Positions 1 to 6,280 of a stretch of DNA of 14,741 nt are shown here, piece after piece. The DNA comes from Nitrospirota bacterium. Its GTDB lineage: Bacteria; Nitrospirota_A; Leptospirillia; Leptospirillales; Leptospirillaceae. Under the pieces are notes generated by a model. That model made no database searches. It was not told where the DNA came from and worked only from the letters and a program-made list of their open reading frames with translations. The DNA lies in NCBI GenBank assembly GCA_021844645.1, contig JAKBTA010000031.1, positions 1 through 14,741 of the forward strand. The letters run 5' to 3'. Position numbers and translations under genes: made by a program. Positions within the stretch are counted from its first letter, which is position 1. The number at the start of each line of letters is the position of its first letter.

Positions 1-351
1 CAACATTCTTCCGGCATACGTCTGGATATTTATCGTCTTCTGGTCAAGGAAGGGTCAGGCGGGATTGTCTCCGGCCAGATTGCGCAGCTGCTTGAGCTTC
101 CTGCAAACAATGTCTCTTTTCATTTAAAGGCCATGACCCAGGCAGGGCTTTTGACGGTGGTTCAGGAGGGCCGTTTCCAGCGTTATCGGGCGAATATCCC
201 TGTGATGCTGGACCTGATCTCTTACCTGACGGAAGAATGTTGTGCGGGAAACCCCGATGAGTGCGCTTCCTTCCGGGAAGAAGCCAAGGGCAATCTCTCC
301 TGTCTTCCTCCTCTTCCGGCTGGGAATCCATCAAACGGGAGTTTTTCGTGA
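1..351 (+). CDS. arsR: ArsR-family arsenic-responsive repressor (5' end cut off by the window)
   Basis: This is a winged-helix repressor that would leave its operator when As(III) or Sb(III) binds, so opening the ars operon. The reading frame is open from base 1 and ends with TGA at 349-351, leaving 116 residues; the true start is outside the window. The recognition helix reads NNVSFHLKAMTQAGLL, the usual ArsR 'S.HL..L..AGL' pattern, and the wing follows (VVQEGRFQRYRA). The C-terminal tail carries two adjacent cysteines (codons 238-243) and a third seven residues later (262-264), in the context EECCAGNPDEC. The E. coli type CxC pair in the DNA-binding helix is absent in the visible part. This resembles the Acidithiobacillus ferrooxidans ArsR site, in which three C-terminal cysteines bind As(III). 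The stop codon overlaps the arsC start by four bases (GTGA), so the two are probably translationally coupled. Confidence 0.88.
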   Translation, partial: QHSSGIRLDIYRLLVKEGSGGIVSGQIAQLLELPANNVSFHLKAMTQAGLLTVVQEGRFQRYRANIPVMLDLISYLTEECCAGNPDECASFREEAKGNLSCLPPLPAGNPSNGSFS

Positions 352-827
352 AGATCCTCTTTCTCTGCACGGGGAACTCCTGTCGTTCCATTCTGGCCGA
401 AGCGACATTCAATGCGCTTTTTCCCGGGACGATCCGGGCAATGAGCGCCGGAAGCCATCCGGCTGGTTACGTCCACCCCAAAAGCATCGCCTTGTTGAAA
501 AAGAAGTCGATCCCTGTCGATGGTCTATATAGCAAATCCTGGGAAGAGCTCCGAGAGGTTCCCGATGTTGTGATCACTGTGTGTGATGACGCATCGGGGG
601 AGGCCTGTCCTCTTTACCTGGAAAAAGCCCTTCGCTCCCATTGGGGTGTTTTTGATCCTGCGAAAGTGGTGGGTGATGAGAGATTTGTGGAGGCCGAATT
701 TGAAAGGGCTTACCGCATCCTGCGTTTCCGGATCGAGGGTCTTCTTTCCTTTTTCCATTCGGGACAAATGGGTTCGCCAGTTCTTTTGAAAAAAGAGCTG
801 GATCGTATCGGGACCCTGATGCCCTGA
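348..827 (+). CDS. arsC: Arsenate reductase, low-molecular-weight phosphatase (thioredoxin) type
   Basis: ArsC reduces arsenate to arsenite in the cytoplasm. The 159-residue product begins KILFLCTGNSCRS, the phosphatase-type P-loop CX5R with the nucleophile Cys7 and Arg13. The resolving cysteines are Cys79 and Cys87 (VCDDASGEACP), and the HWGVFDPA motif supplies the likely general acid Asp103. This set is that of the thioredoxin-coupled family typified by S. aureus pI258 ArsC, not the glutaredoxin-type E. coli plasmid ArsC. I chose the GTG at 348 because the P-loop must lie close to the N-terminus and a GGGAG ribosome site ends seven bases before it. A longer in-frame reading from 261 would run through arsR and add an unrelated N-terminus. 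The last 20 or so residues beyond the core fold are not recognised. Confidence 0.92.
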   Translation: MKILFLCTGNSCRSILAEATFNALFPGTIRAMSAGSHPAGYVHPKSIALLKKKSIPVDGLYSKSWEELREVPDVVITVCDDASGEACPLYLEKALRSHWGVFDPAKVVGDERFVEAEFERAYRILRFRIEGLLSFFHSGQMGSPVLLKKELDRIGTLMP

Positions 828-902
828 TTCTGGGGGGTCCTCAAATGAGGGAGACTGGTTTTTCCTCGTGTTTAATAATTCAATATTCATTGGAGAGTTG
901 AA

Positions 903-1274
903 ATGAAAAAGATTGAAGTTTTTGATCCTGCCCTTTGTTGTTCCACCGGTGTCTGCGGTCCTGAAGTTGATACGGCCCTTGTCGGATTTGCTGCTGATGT
1001 CGATAGTCTGAAGCGCAGTGGTGGCAATATCGTCAGGCGGAATCTTGCTCAGGATCCGTTGGCTTTTGCCGAGAATCCTCTGGTCAAGGGTCTTCTTGCC
1101 CGTTCCGGACAAAGCGCCCTTCCGGTCATTCTTGTTGAAGACGAGATCGCCCTTGCCGGGAGATATCCAACCCGGTCCGAGCTGTTTTTGTTTGCCGGAT
1201 TGACTGAGTCTTCGGATCCTGTGAGCAAACAGGGTGCTTCAAAAGGTTGTTGCGATGACAGTGGCTGCTGTTGA
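903..1274 (+). CDS. arsD: ArsD arsenic metallochaperone / weak trans-acting repressor
   Basis: ArsD hands As(III) to the ArsA ATPase and raises its affinity for arsenite; in E. coli it is also a weak repressor of its own operon. The 123-residue product begins KKIEVFDPALCCSTGVCG, with the conserved triad Cys12, Cys13 and Cys18 that forms the As(III) transfer site. The C-terminus is GCCDDSGCC and supplies two further vicinal pairs (116-117 and 122-123), as in the E. coli plasmid protein. The core (thioredoxin-like fold) includes FAENPLVKGLL and LPVILVEDEIALAGRYP, typical of the family. A GGAG ribosome site at 892-895 supports the ATG at 903. It lies 75 bases after arsC and 48 bases before arsA, in the same direction. 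Confidence 0.95.
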   Translation: MKKIEVFDPALCCSTGVCGPEVDTALVGFAADVDSLKRSGGNIVRRNLAQDPLAFAENPLVKGLLARSGQSALPVILVEDEIALAGRYPTRSELFLFAGLTESSDPVSKQGASKGCCDDSGCC

Positions 1275-1322
1275 GATGTCTTTGGCCCCACTAGGGATCT
1301 GTAAAACAGTCAGGAGCAAAAC

Positions 1323-3119
1323 ATGATGAAGTTTCTGGAACATCCGCCTGCCGTTTTTTTCTTCACGGGAAAAGGGGGTGTCGGCAAAACTTCCCTTTCT
1401 TGTGCAACGGCCGTTTATCTGGCCGGACTTGGCAAGAGGGTTCTTCTTGTGAGCACCGATCCCGCGTCGAACATCGGACAGGTTTTCGGTCAGAAAATCG
1501 GCAACCGGATCACAGCCCTGACGGACGTGGATGGGCTGTTCGCGCTTGAGATCGATCCGGTTGATTCTGCAAGGAAGGTTCGGGAACGGGTGGTCGGACC
1601 GGTGAGGGGAGTTTTGCCTGATGATGTTGTGCGTGCCATCGAGGAACAGCTATCCGGGGCCTGTACGGTGGAAATTGCGGCTTTTGGGGAATTTACGGAA
1701 CTTTTGACCGACGGGAAGGTTCTGTCTGATTTCGACCATATCTTGTTCGACACGGCACCGACTGGGCATACAATCCGTCTTTTGAGCCTTCCTGGCGCAT
1801 GGAGCCATTTTATCAGTGATAACCCCCAGGGGGCTTCCTGTCTTGGTCCCCTGTCCGGTCTGGAACAGCAGAAAGGTCAATATGAGAAAGCGGTCAAAAT
1901 TCTCTCCGATCCTTCTAAAACAAGGCTGGTTCTGGTCGCAAGGGGACAGAGGTCATCCCTTCAGGAAGCCTTGAGAACGGTTTCCGAACTGAGGTTGGAG
2001 GGGTTGTCCGGCAGCTATCTGGTCATTAATGGGTTATTGCCTGAATCGGAAGTGAAAAATGACCCTCTGGCATTGGCGATTTATCAATCGGAACAACGGA
2101 CCGTCGGAGAGATGGAAGCTTTTTTTTCAGGGTTCAAGGTAGATCGTTTGCCCCTTAAGGGATATAACGTGGTCGGAGTTGGACACCTGAAAGAGTTTTT
2201 TTCTCCAGGAGGCGGGTCCTCGGAAGAGAATATTGATAAAATCCAAAATCAGCCGGATTCGTTGCCGTCCGAATGGGTGGAAGGTCTTGAATCATTAGTT
2301 GATGGACTCTCAAAGGATGGACATGGTCTTGTCATGATGGTTGGTAAAGGTGGAGTGGGTAAAACCACCATGGCAGCCTCCATTGCCGTGTCCCTGTCCC
2401 TGAGGGGATTCCCTGTCCATCTGACAACAACGGATCCTGCTGCCCACCTTCTGAGGACACTTCCTGATGCTCCCCCGAATCTCACGGTCAGCAGGATTGA
2501 TCCGGAAGTGGAGACAGAGAAATACAGACAGTTGGTCCTGAAGGAAAGGGGCCAAGGTCTCGACAGGGAAGGGCTTTTGATGCTGGAAGAGGATCTCCGT
2601 TCTCCCTGTACGGAGGAAATCGCTGTCTTTCAGGCCTTTTCCAGTGTCATCGAGGAGTCCGACCGCAAATTTGTTGTAGTGGATACTGCTCCAACCGGCC
2701 ATACGCTATTACTGCTCGATGCGACAGGAGCCTATCATCATGAAGTGTCCCGCCACATCAAGGAGGGTGATGAAAGCACGACTCCTATGATGCGTCTTCA
2801 AAATCCGGAAAAGACCAAAATCATTGTTGTCAGTTTGCTTGAAACGACGCCGTTGCTTGAAGCATTGTCGCTCGAGGCTGATCTCTTTCGCGCCGGAATC
2901 CGGACATGGGCCTGGATTTTCAACAACTGCCTCTCTGTGAGCGGTACCCGATCTCCCCTGTTACGGGAACGGGCCCAGGCGGAAGCGCTCTTGTATGACG
3001 AATCCAGAAAAATGATCAAAAAACCAGTGGTCGTGGTGGGAATGCAAGACTCCGAGCCCATTGGGGCAGTGAAACTTCAGGGATTGAGTGAAGGGAATGG
3101 CTCTTTTTCCCGGACTTAA
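1323..3119 (+). CDS. arsA: ArsA arsenite-activated ATPase, two-domain form
   Basis: ArsA is the soluble catalytic subunit that powers arsenite efflux when docked on a membrane pump. The 598-residue protein is a tandem duplication. Half A1 has the deviant Walker A GKGGVGKTS (16-24) and the signature DTAPTGHT (143-150). Half A2 has GKGGVGKTT (341-349) and DTAPTGHT (454-461). The metal-site cysteines equivalent to E. coli Cys113, Cys172 and Cys422 are present as Cys114 (SGACTVEIAAF), Cys173 (SCLGPLSGLE) and Cys429 (SPCTEEIAVF). The linker is around residues 295-330. Length and motifs are those of full-length bacterial ArsA, with no sign of decay. AGGAG at 1312-1316 lies six bases before the ATG. 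It is the last gene of the arsRCDA unit; no pump gene follows before the hairpin at 3155. Confidence 0.96.
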   Translation: MMKFLEHPPAVFFFTGKGGVGKTSLSCATAVYLAGLGKRVLLVSTDPASNIGQVFGQKIGNRITALTDVDGLFALEIDPVDSARKVRERVVGPVRGVLPDDVVRAIEEQLSGACTVEIAAFGEFTELLTDGKVLSDFDHILFDTAPTGHTIRLLSLPGAWSHFISDNPQGASCLGPLSGLEQQKGQYEKAVKILSDPSKTRLVLVARGQRSSLQEALRTVSELRLEGLSGSYLVINGLLPESEVKNDPLALAIYQSEQRTVGEMEAFFSGFKVDRLPLKGYNVVGVGHLKEFFSPGGGSSEENIDKIQNQPDSLPSEWVEGLESLVDGLSKDGHGLVMMVGKGGVGKTTMAASIAVSLSLRGFPVHLTTTDPAAHLLRTLPDAPPNLTVSRIDPEVETEKYRQLVLKERGQGLDREGLLMLEEDLRSPCTEEIAVFQAFSSVIEESDRKFVVVDTAPTGHTLLLLDATGAYHHEVSRHIKEGDESTTPMMRLQNPEKTKIIVVSLLETTPLLEALSLEADLFRAGIRTWAWIFNNCLSVSGTRSPLLRERAQAEALLYDESRKMIKKPVVVVGMQDSEPIGAVKLQGLSEGNGSFSRT

Positions 3120-3154
3120 CATCCCGGTTTCAGACAGAAATAAGGAGAAGGAGT

Positions 3155-3189
3155 GAAGAACCGGGTCAGTGATGACCCGGGATCTCTTC
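3155..3189. terminator. Hairpin between convergent arsA and nrtS-like genes, probable terminator
   Basis: A perfect 8-bp stem, CCGGGTCA (3161-3168) with TGACCCGG (3173-3180), closes a GTGA tetraloop. A second 5-bp stem, GAAGA (3155-3159) with TCTTC (3185-3189), surrounds it. It sits 36 bases after the arsA stop and 58 bases beyond the end of the opposite gene. There is no long T run on either side (only ATTTCT on +), so efficiency is uncertain; a bidirectional role is inferred from position. Confidence 0.6.
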
Positions 3190-3246
3190 ATTTCTGGAGT
3201 TAAAAGCTCCGGAAAGAGCTGACGGAAAATGTTTGGCTTTGAGGAC

Positions 3247-3564
3247 CTAGAAGTCTGTCTGGTCCTTTTGGGTGGAAAGGGGGGAGCGCTCCGGATCGGA
3301 AACGGATTCGGGGATGTTCCCCTTTTTGAGTTTATCTTCAAACTGGAAACACATGCGGACCGCTCCGACGGTAGTAACCATATAGGGGGTGAGATAGTTC
3401 AGGAAAATCTTCATTGGAGACAGAGGTAAATGGGAGAGGATATTCGGAAACTGATTGATCAGGTTCAGGATGGTTCCGACGATAAAGGACGTAATGATTG
3501 CGGTATGGATAACGCTCCTTTTCGTTCCATAAGAAATGCATTCCCGGATCAGATTTTTTCTCAT
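3247..3564 (-). CDS. nrtS: Small two-helix membrane protein resembling the NrtS nitrate/nitrite transporter family
   Basis: NrtS is a very small membrane protein, first described in cyanobacteria, that carries nitrate and nitrite; it probably acts as an oligomer. The 105-residue product shows two hydrophobic segments, about residues 19-37 (IITSFIVGTILNLINQ) and 51-69 (MKIFLNYLTPYMVTTVGAV). I recognise the family by the pattern 'VGT.L..INQ' followed by 'K...TYLVPY.V...GA'. The hydrophilic tail after residue 75 is longer than in the NrtS proteins I recall. An AGGAA ribosome site precedes the ATG by about seven bases. The gene is convergent with arsA and divergent from the oxidoreductase at 3723. 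No nitrate reductase or other nitrogen gene lies in the window, so the substrate is inferred from family resemblance only. Confidence 0.68.
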   Translation of the reverse strand: MRKNLIRECISYGTKRSVIHTAIITSFIVGTILNLINQFPNILSHLPLSPMKIFLNYLTPYMVTTVGAVRMCFQFEDKLKKGNIPESVSDPERSPLSTQKDQTDF

Positions 3565-3722
3565 CGTCCATTTCCTGGCATTCGAACCCCCCGCATGAGG
3601 AGAACAGGTTTCTTTTTTGAAGCCTATCTCTGTAGCATATCAGATGGTGGGTTTAAGATTCATTTTTCCGGAAGGCTTTTTCAGGCCATCATCATATTCA
3701 GGAAGAGGCGAGGAGAATAATA

Positions 3723-4730
3723 ATGAAGACATACGAGTTATCTGGAAAAGGATTGGATCACCTGAAGATTGTCACCAGGGAAAAGCCCTCCCCCAAAAAG
3801 GGAGAGGTATTGATCCGGATGAGGGCGGCATCGCTCAATTATCGGGATCTGATGATTGCAAAGGGAGTCTACCGAAGGGAGGTTTGTTATCCTTTGATCC
3901 CATTGTCCGATGGTGCGGGAGAAATCGAATCTGTTGGAGAGGGTGTTTCCGGTTTCATTCAGGGGGACCGGGTAATGGGTTCTTTCTTTCCGTTCTTTTT
4001 CGATGGACTGGTGGGACCGGAGACAGATCGTAGGGCGCTTGGAGGTGATCTGGACGGGGTTTTGTCGGAATATGTGATTTTGGGATCCGAGTCGGTGGTG
4101 AAGATTCCTTCCGGCTGGAGTTTCGAGGAAGCATCGACGCTTCCCTGCGCCGCCTTGACCGCCTGGAACGCTTTGTATGGAGGCATTCCCCTTTTACCCG
4201 GACAGACGGTTCTGGTTTTGGGCACAGGAGGAGTCTCCATGTATGCCGCACTTTTTGCCAGAATGGGAGGTGCCAGGGTGATGGCCACTTCCCGCTCTCG
4301 AGAGAAGCTTTTGAAGATGAGGGCATTTGGTGTGGAAGATCTGATAGATACCTCCACTTCTCCTGACTGGGATGATCAGGTTCATGCGTTAACGCTTGGT
4401 CGCGGTGTCGATCATGTGGTGGATGTTCTGGGAGGGGAGTCCTTCAATCGATCCCTCAGGGCGGTTCGGGTAGGTGGACAGGTCAGTGTCATTGGTGTTC
4501 TCTCCGGTACAGCGGGGAATGTGGATACAGCCCTGATCCTTGGAAAAGCCATAGGAGTCCGGGGAATCTATGTCGGAAACCGCCGTCAGCTTGAAGAAAT
4601 GTCCAGGGCTCTGGAACATGGCTCCCATCGTCCGGCAATCGATGGTGTCTTCTCTTTTTCTGAGGCCAGGGAAGCCTTGATGGCTCTTGATCAGGGAGCG
4701 CATTTTGGAAAGATTGTGATCCGTGTATAG
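3723..4730 (+). CDS. Zinc-independent medium-chain NAD(P)-dependent alcohol dehydrogenase / quinone oxidoreductase-like protein
   Basis: This is a cytoplasmic oxidoreductase of the MDR superfamily. The 335 residues align end to end with the zinc-free 'NAD(P)-dependent alcohol dehydrogenase' subgroup. The N-terminal GroES-like domain has SLNYRDLMIAKGVY (38-50) and PLIPLSDGAGEIESVGEGV (57-75). The Rossmann domain has the nucleotide motif GTGGVS (167-172). The C-terminus HFGKIVIRV is the usual ending. The cysteine and histidine ligands of zinc-dependent alcohol dehydrogenases are not in their expected places. A ribosome site AGGAG at 3711-3715 lies seven bases before the ATG. The substrate cannot be told from sequence; members act on enones, quinones or aldehydes. 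A structured 66-base gap separates it from rmuC. Confidence 0.9.
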   Translation: MKTYELSGKGLDHLKIVTREKPSPKKGEVLIRMRAASLNYRDLMIAKGVYRREVCYPLIPLSDGAGEIESVGEGVSGFIQGDRVMGSFFPFFFDGLVGPETDRRALGGDLDGVLSEYVILGSESVVKIPSGWSFEEASTLPCAALTAWNALYGGIPLLPGQTVLVLGTGGVSMYAALFARMGGARVMATSRSREKLLKMRAFGVEDLIDTSTSPDWDDQVHALTLGRGVDHVVDVLGGESFNRSLRAVRVGGQVSVIGVLSGTAGNVDTALILGKAIGVRGIYVGNRRQLEEMSRALEHGSHRPAIDGVFSFSEAREALMALDQGAHFGKIVIRV

Positions 4731-4766
4731 ACTCATCTGGGATCGGTTTCGATCACAAATGGAGTC
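4730..4766 (+). other. Two-tier hairpin in the gap between the oxidoreductase gene and rmuC
   Basis: An inner stem GATCG (4741-4745) pairs with CGATC (4750-4754) across a GTTT loop. An outer stem GACTCAT (4730-4736) pairs with ATG-G-AGTC (4759-4766), leaving one bulged G and a 4-by-4 internal loop between the stems. No T run follows, so it is not a classical terminator; it could be an mRNA stability or processing element. Significance was judged by eye only. Confidence 0.35.
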
Positions 4767-4795
4767 TGTGCCATCCGGTTTCTGAAAGGTGTGAA

Positions 4796-6166
4796 ATGAT
4801 TCCATCATCGGGATTTTGGTTCTCTTCGGGATTGATTTTTGGCGCTGTGGCTGTTTTTATTTTTTTGGGGGTCAGGGAGAGATCCCTGGCAGGGGAAAAA
4901 CTGGCACTCAGCCTGAAGGTTGAGGAGGAGAAGAGAAAAGTCTCTGAGGCTGACGGTCGTTTGGAGACAATAAAACAGGAGCTCCAGATCATCAGGGACG
5001 AGAGAGATGATCTTTCAAGGATGAACGCGGGACTTGAAACAAAAATTGTCCTTGAGAGGAGCCATTTGGAGGAGAAAATATCACTCCTCGAACATGCCAA
5101 GGAGTCCATGGGGATGAATTTCCAGAATCTTGCAAACCAGATTCTGGAAGAAAAAACCGCCCGCTTTACAGAGATGAACCAGAGCCAGCTCTCTTTACTT
5201 TTGACTCCGCTGGGAGAAAAGCTGAAAGAGTTTGGGGAGAGGGTCCAGCAATCCTCGGAAAAGGAATCCGAGCAGAGGATGCTACTCAAACTCGAAATTT
5301 CAAAGCTGATGGATCTGAACTCCATGATGACGCGGGAAACATCAAGTCTCACCCAGGCCCTTAAGGGGGACTCCCGGTCCCAGGGAGCCTGGGGCGAGAT
5401 GATTCTCGAGAGAACGCTTGAGATGTCCGGACTCAGAGAGAATCGTGAGTTTCGGGTTCAGGCCAGCTTTACAGATGAAGAAGGGGCGAGACTCAGGCCG
5501 GATATCATTATCGATCTTCCCGAAGGTCGCCATCTGGTAGTTGACAGCAAGGTTTCTCTGACCGCCTATGAGCGGTCCCTGTCGGAGGCAAACCCGGAAG
5601 AAAAAGAACGACAGACACTCCAACACGTGCAGTCTGTGAAAGCGCATCTGAATGATCTTTCGAGAAAAGACTATCGGAATATTCATGCTCTGGAGTCTCT
5701 CGATTTTGTGTTGATGTTTATCCCGATAGAGTCTGCCTATGCTTTGGCGGTGGAGACCGATCCGGATCTTGTGGGTGAAGCTCTGGCCAAAAATGTTCTG
5801 ATTGTGTATCCGGGAACTCTTTTAATGGCTCTTCGGACGATTGCCCATGTCTGGAGATATGAGCACCAAAACCGGAATGCCATGGAAATTGCCCGTCAGG
5901 CAGGAGCCCTGTATGACAAGTTTGTGGGCTTTGTCACAGATCTCAAGGACGTTGGAGACAAGCTTGATAAAGCCAAAAAATCGTATGAAACGGCCTATGG
6001 CAAATTGTCTGCGGGAAAAGGCAATCTGGTCAGATCTTCCGAGCGTCTTCGGGAGATGGGGGTAAAAACGGGGAAGGTCCTTCCCGAACAGCTTGTTGAT
6101 GAAGGGTTCAGGCAAGGAGAGGATCGGACAGTCCGAAGTGAGGACGCATCTCCCGAGTTCTTGTAG
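4796..6166 (+). CDS. rmuC: RmuC-family DNA recombination protein (membrane-anchored, PD-(D/E)XK-like)
   Basis: RmuC limits recombination at inverted repeats in E. coli; the core is a nuclease-like domain. The 456-residue product has one N-terminal membrane anchor (about 8-26) and a long charged coiled coil (about 30-190). The RmuC domain follows, with SQGAWGEMILERTLEMSGL (195-213), the RPD motif (234-236) and DSKVSLTAYERSL (250-262), which carry the presumed catalytic acidic and lysine residues. Later blocks (FVLMFIPIESAYALA and VLIVYPGTLLMALRTI) are also typical. The length fits the family. The ATG at 4796 has only a modest upstream AAAGGTG, but it is the start that gives the expected membrane anchor. 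The extreme C-terminus (about 430-456) looks unconserved. Confidence 0.93.
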   Translation: MIPSSGFWFSSGLIFGAVAVFIFLGVRERSLAGEKLALSLKVEEEKRKVSEADGRLETIKQELQIIRDERDDLSRMNAGLETKIVLERSHLEEKISLLEHAKESMGMNFQNLANQILEEKTARFTEMNQSQLSLLLTPLGEKLKEFGERVQQSSEKESEQRMLLKLEISKLMDLNSMMTRETSSLTQALKGDSRSQGAWGEMILERTLEMSGLRENREFRVQASFTDEEGARLRPDIIIDLPEGRHLVVDSKVSLTAYERSLSEANPEEKERQTLQHVQSVKAHLNDLSRKDYRNIHALESLDFVLMFIPIESAYALAVETDPDLVGEALAKNVLIVYPGTLLMALRTIAHVWRYEHQNRNAMEIARQAGALYDKFVGFVTDLKDVGDKLDKAKKSYETAYGKLSAGKGNLVRSSERLREMGVKTGKVLPEQLVDEGFRQGEDRTVRSEDASPEFL

Positions 6167-6280
6167 CGGAACCTTTCCGGAATTGTTGGGGGGAAGCAGG
6201 TTGATTGAGCTGCCGGTCGGAGCGATGGTGATGAGGATTCTTTTTTTATTGGCCGATGTTTGCCTGATGGTGTTGAGACC

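Noticed and set aside
839..850. Small hairpin CCTC-AAAT-GAGG with nearby T5 between arsC and arsD
   Set aside because: A four-base-pair stem is too weak to call a terminator inside an operon; the T run is also eight bases away.
525..1112. 195-codon open frame on the - strand
   Set aside because: It covers arsC and arsD in antisense and shows no domain.
3381..3397. TATAGGGGGTGAGATA, similar to a G-tract operator
   Set aside because: It lies inside the coding part of the nrtS-like gene, where the amino-acid pattern explains it.
3577..3592. Minus-strand GGGGGGTTCGAATGCC resembling the T-arm of a tRNA
   Set aside because: The T-stem does not pair (GGGGG against GCCAG), and no acceptor or anticodon arm is present. 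It is probably chance, so it is not used as an att site either.
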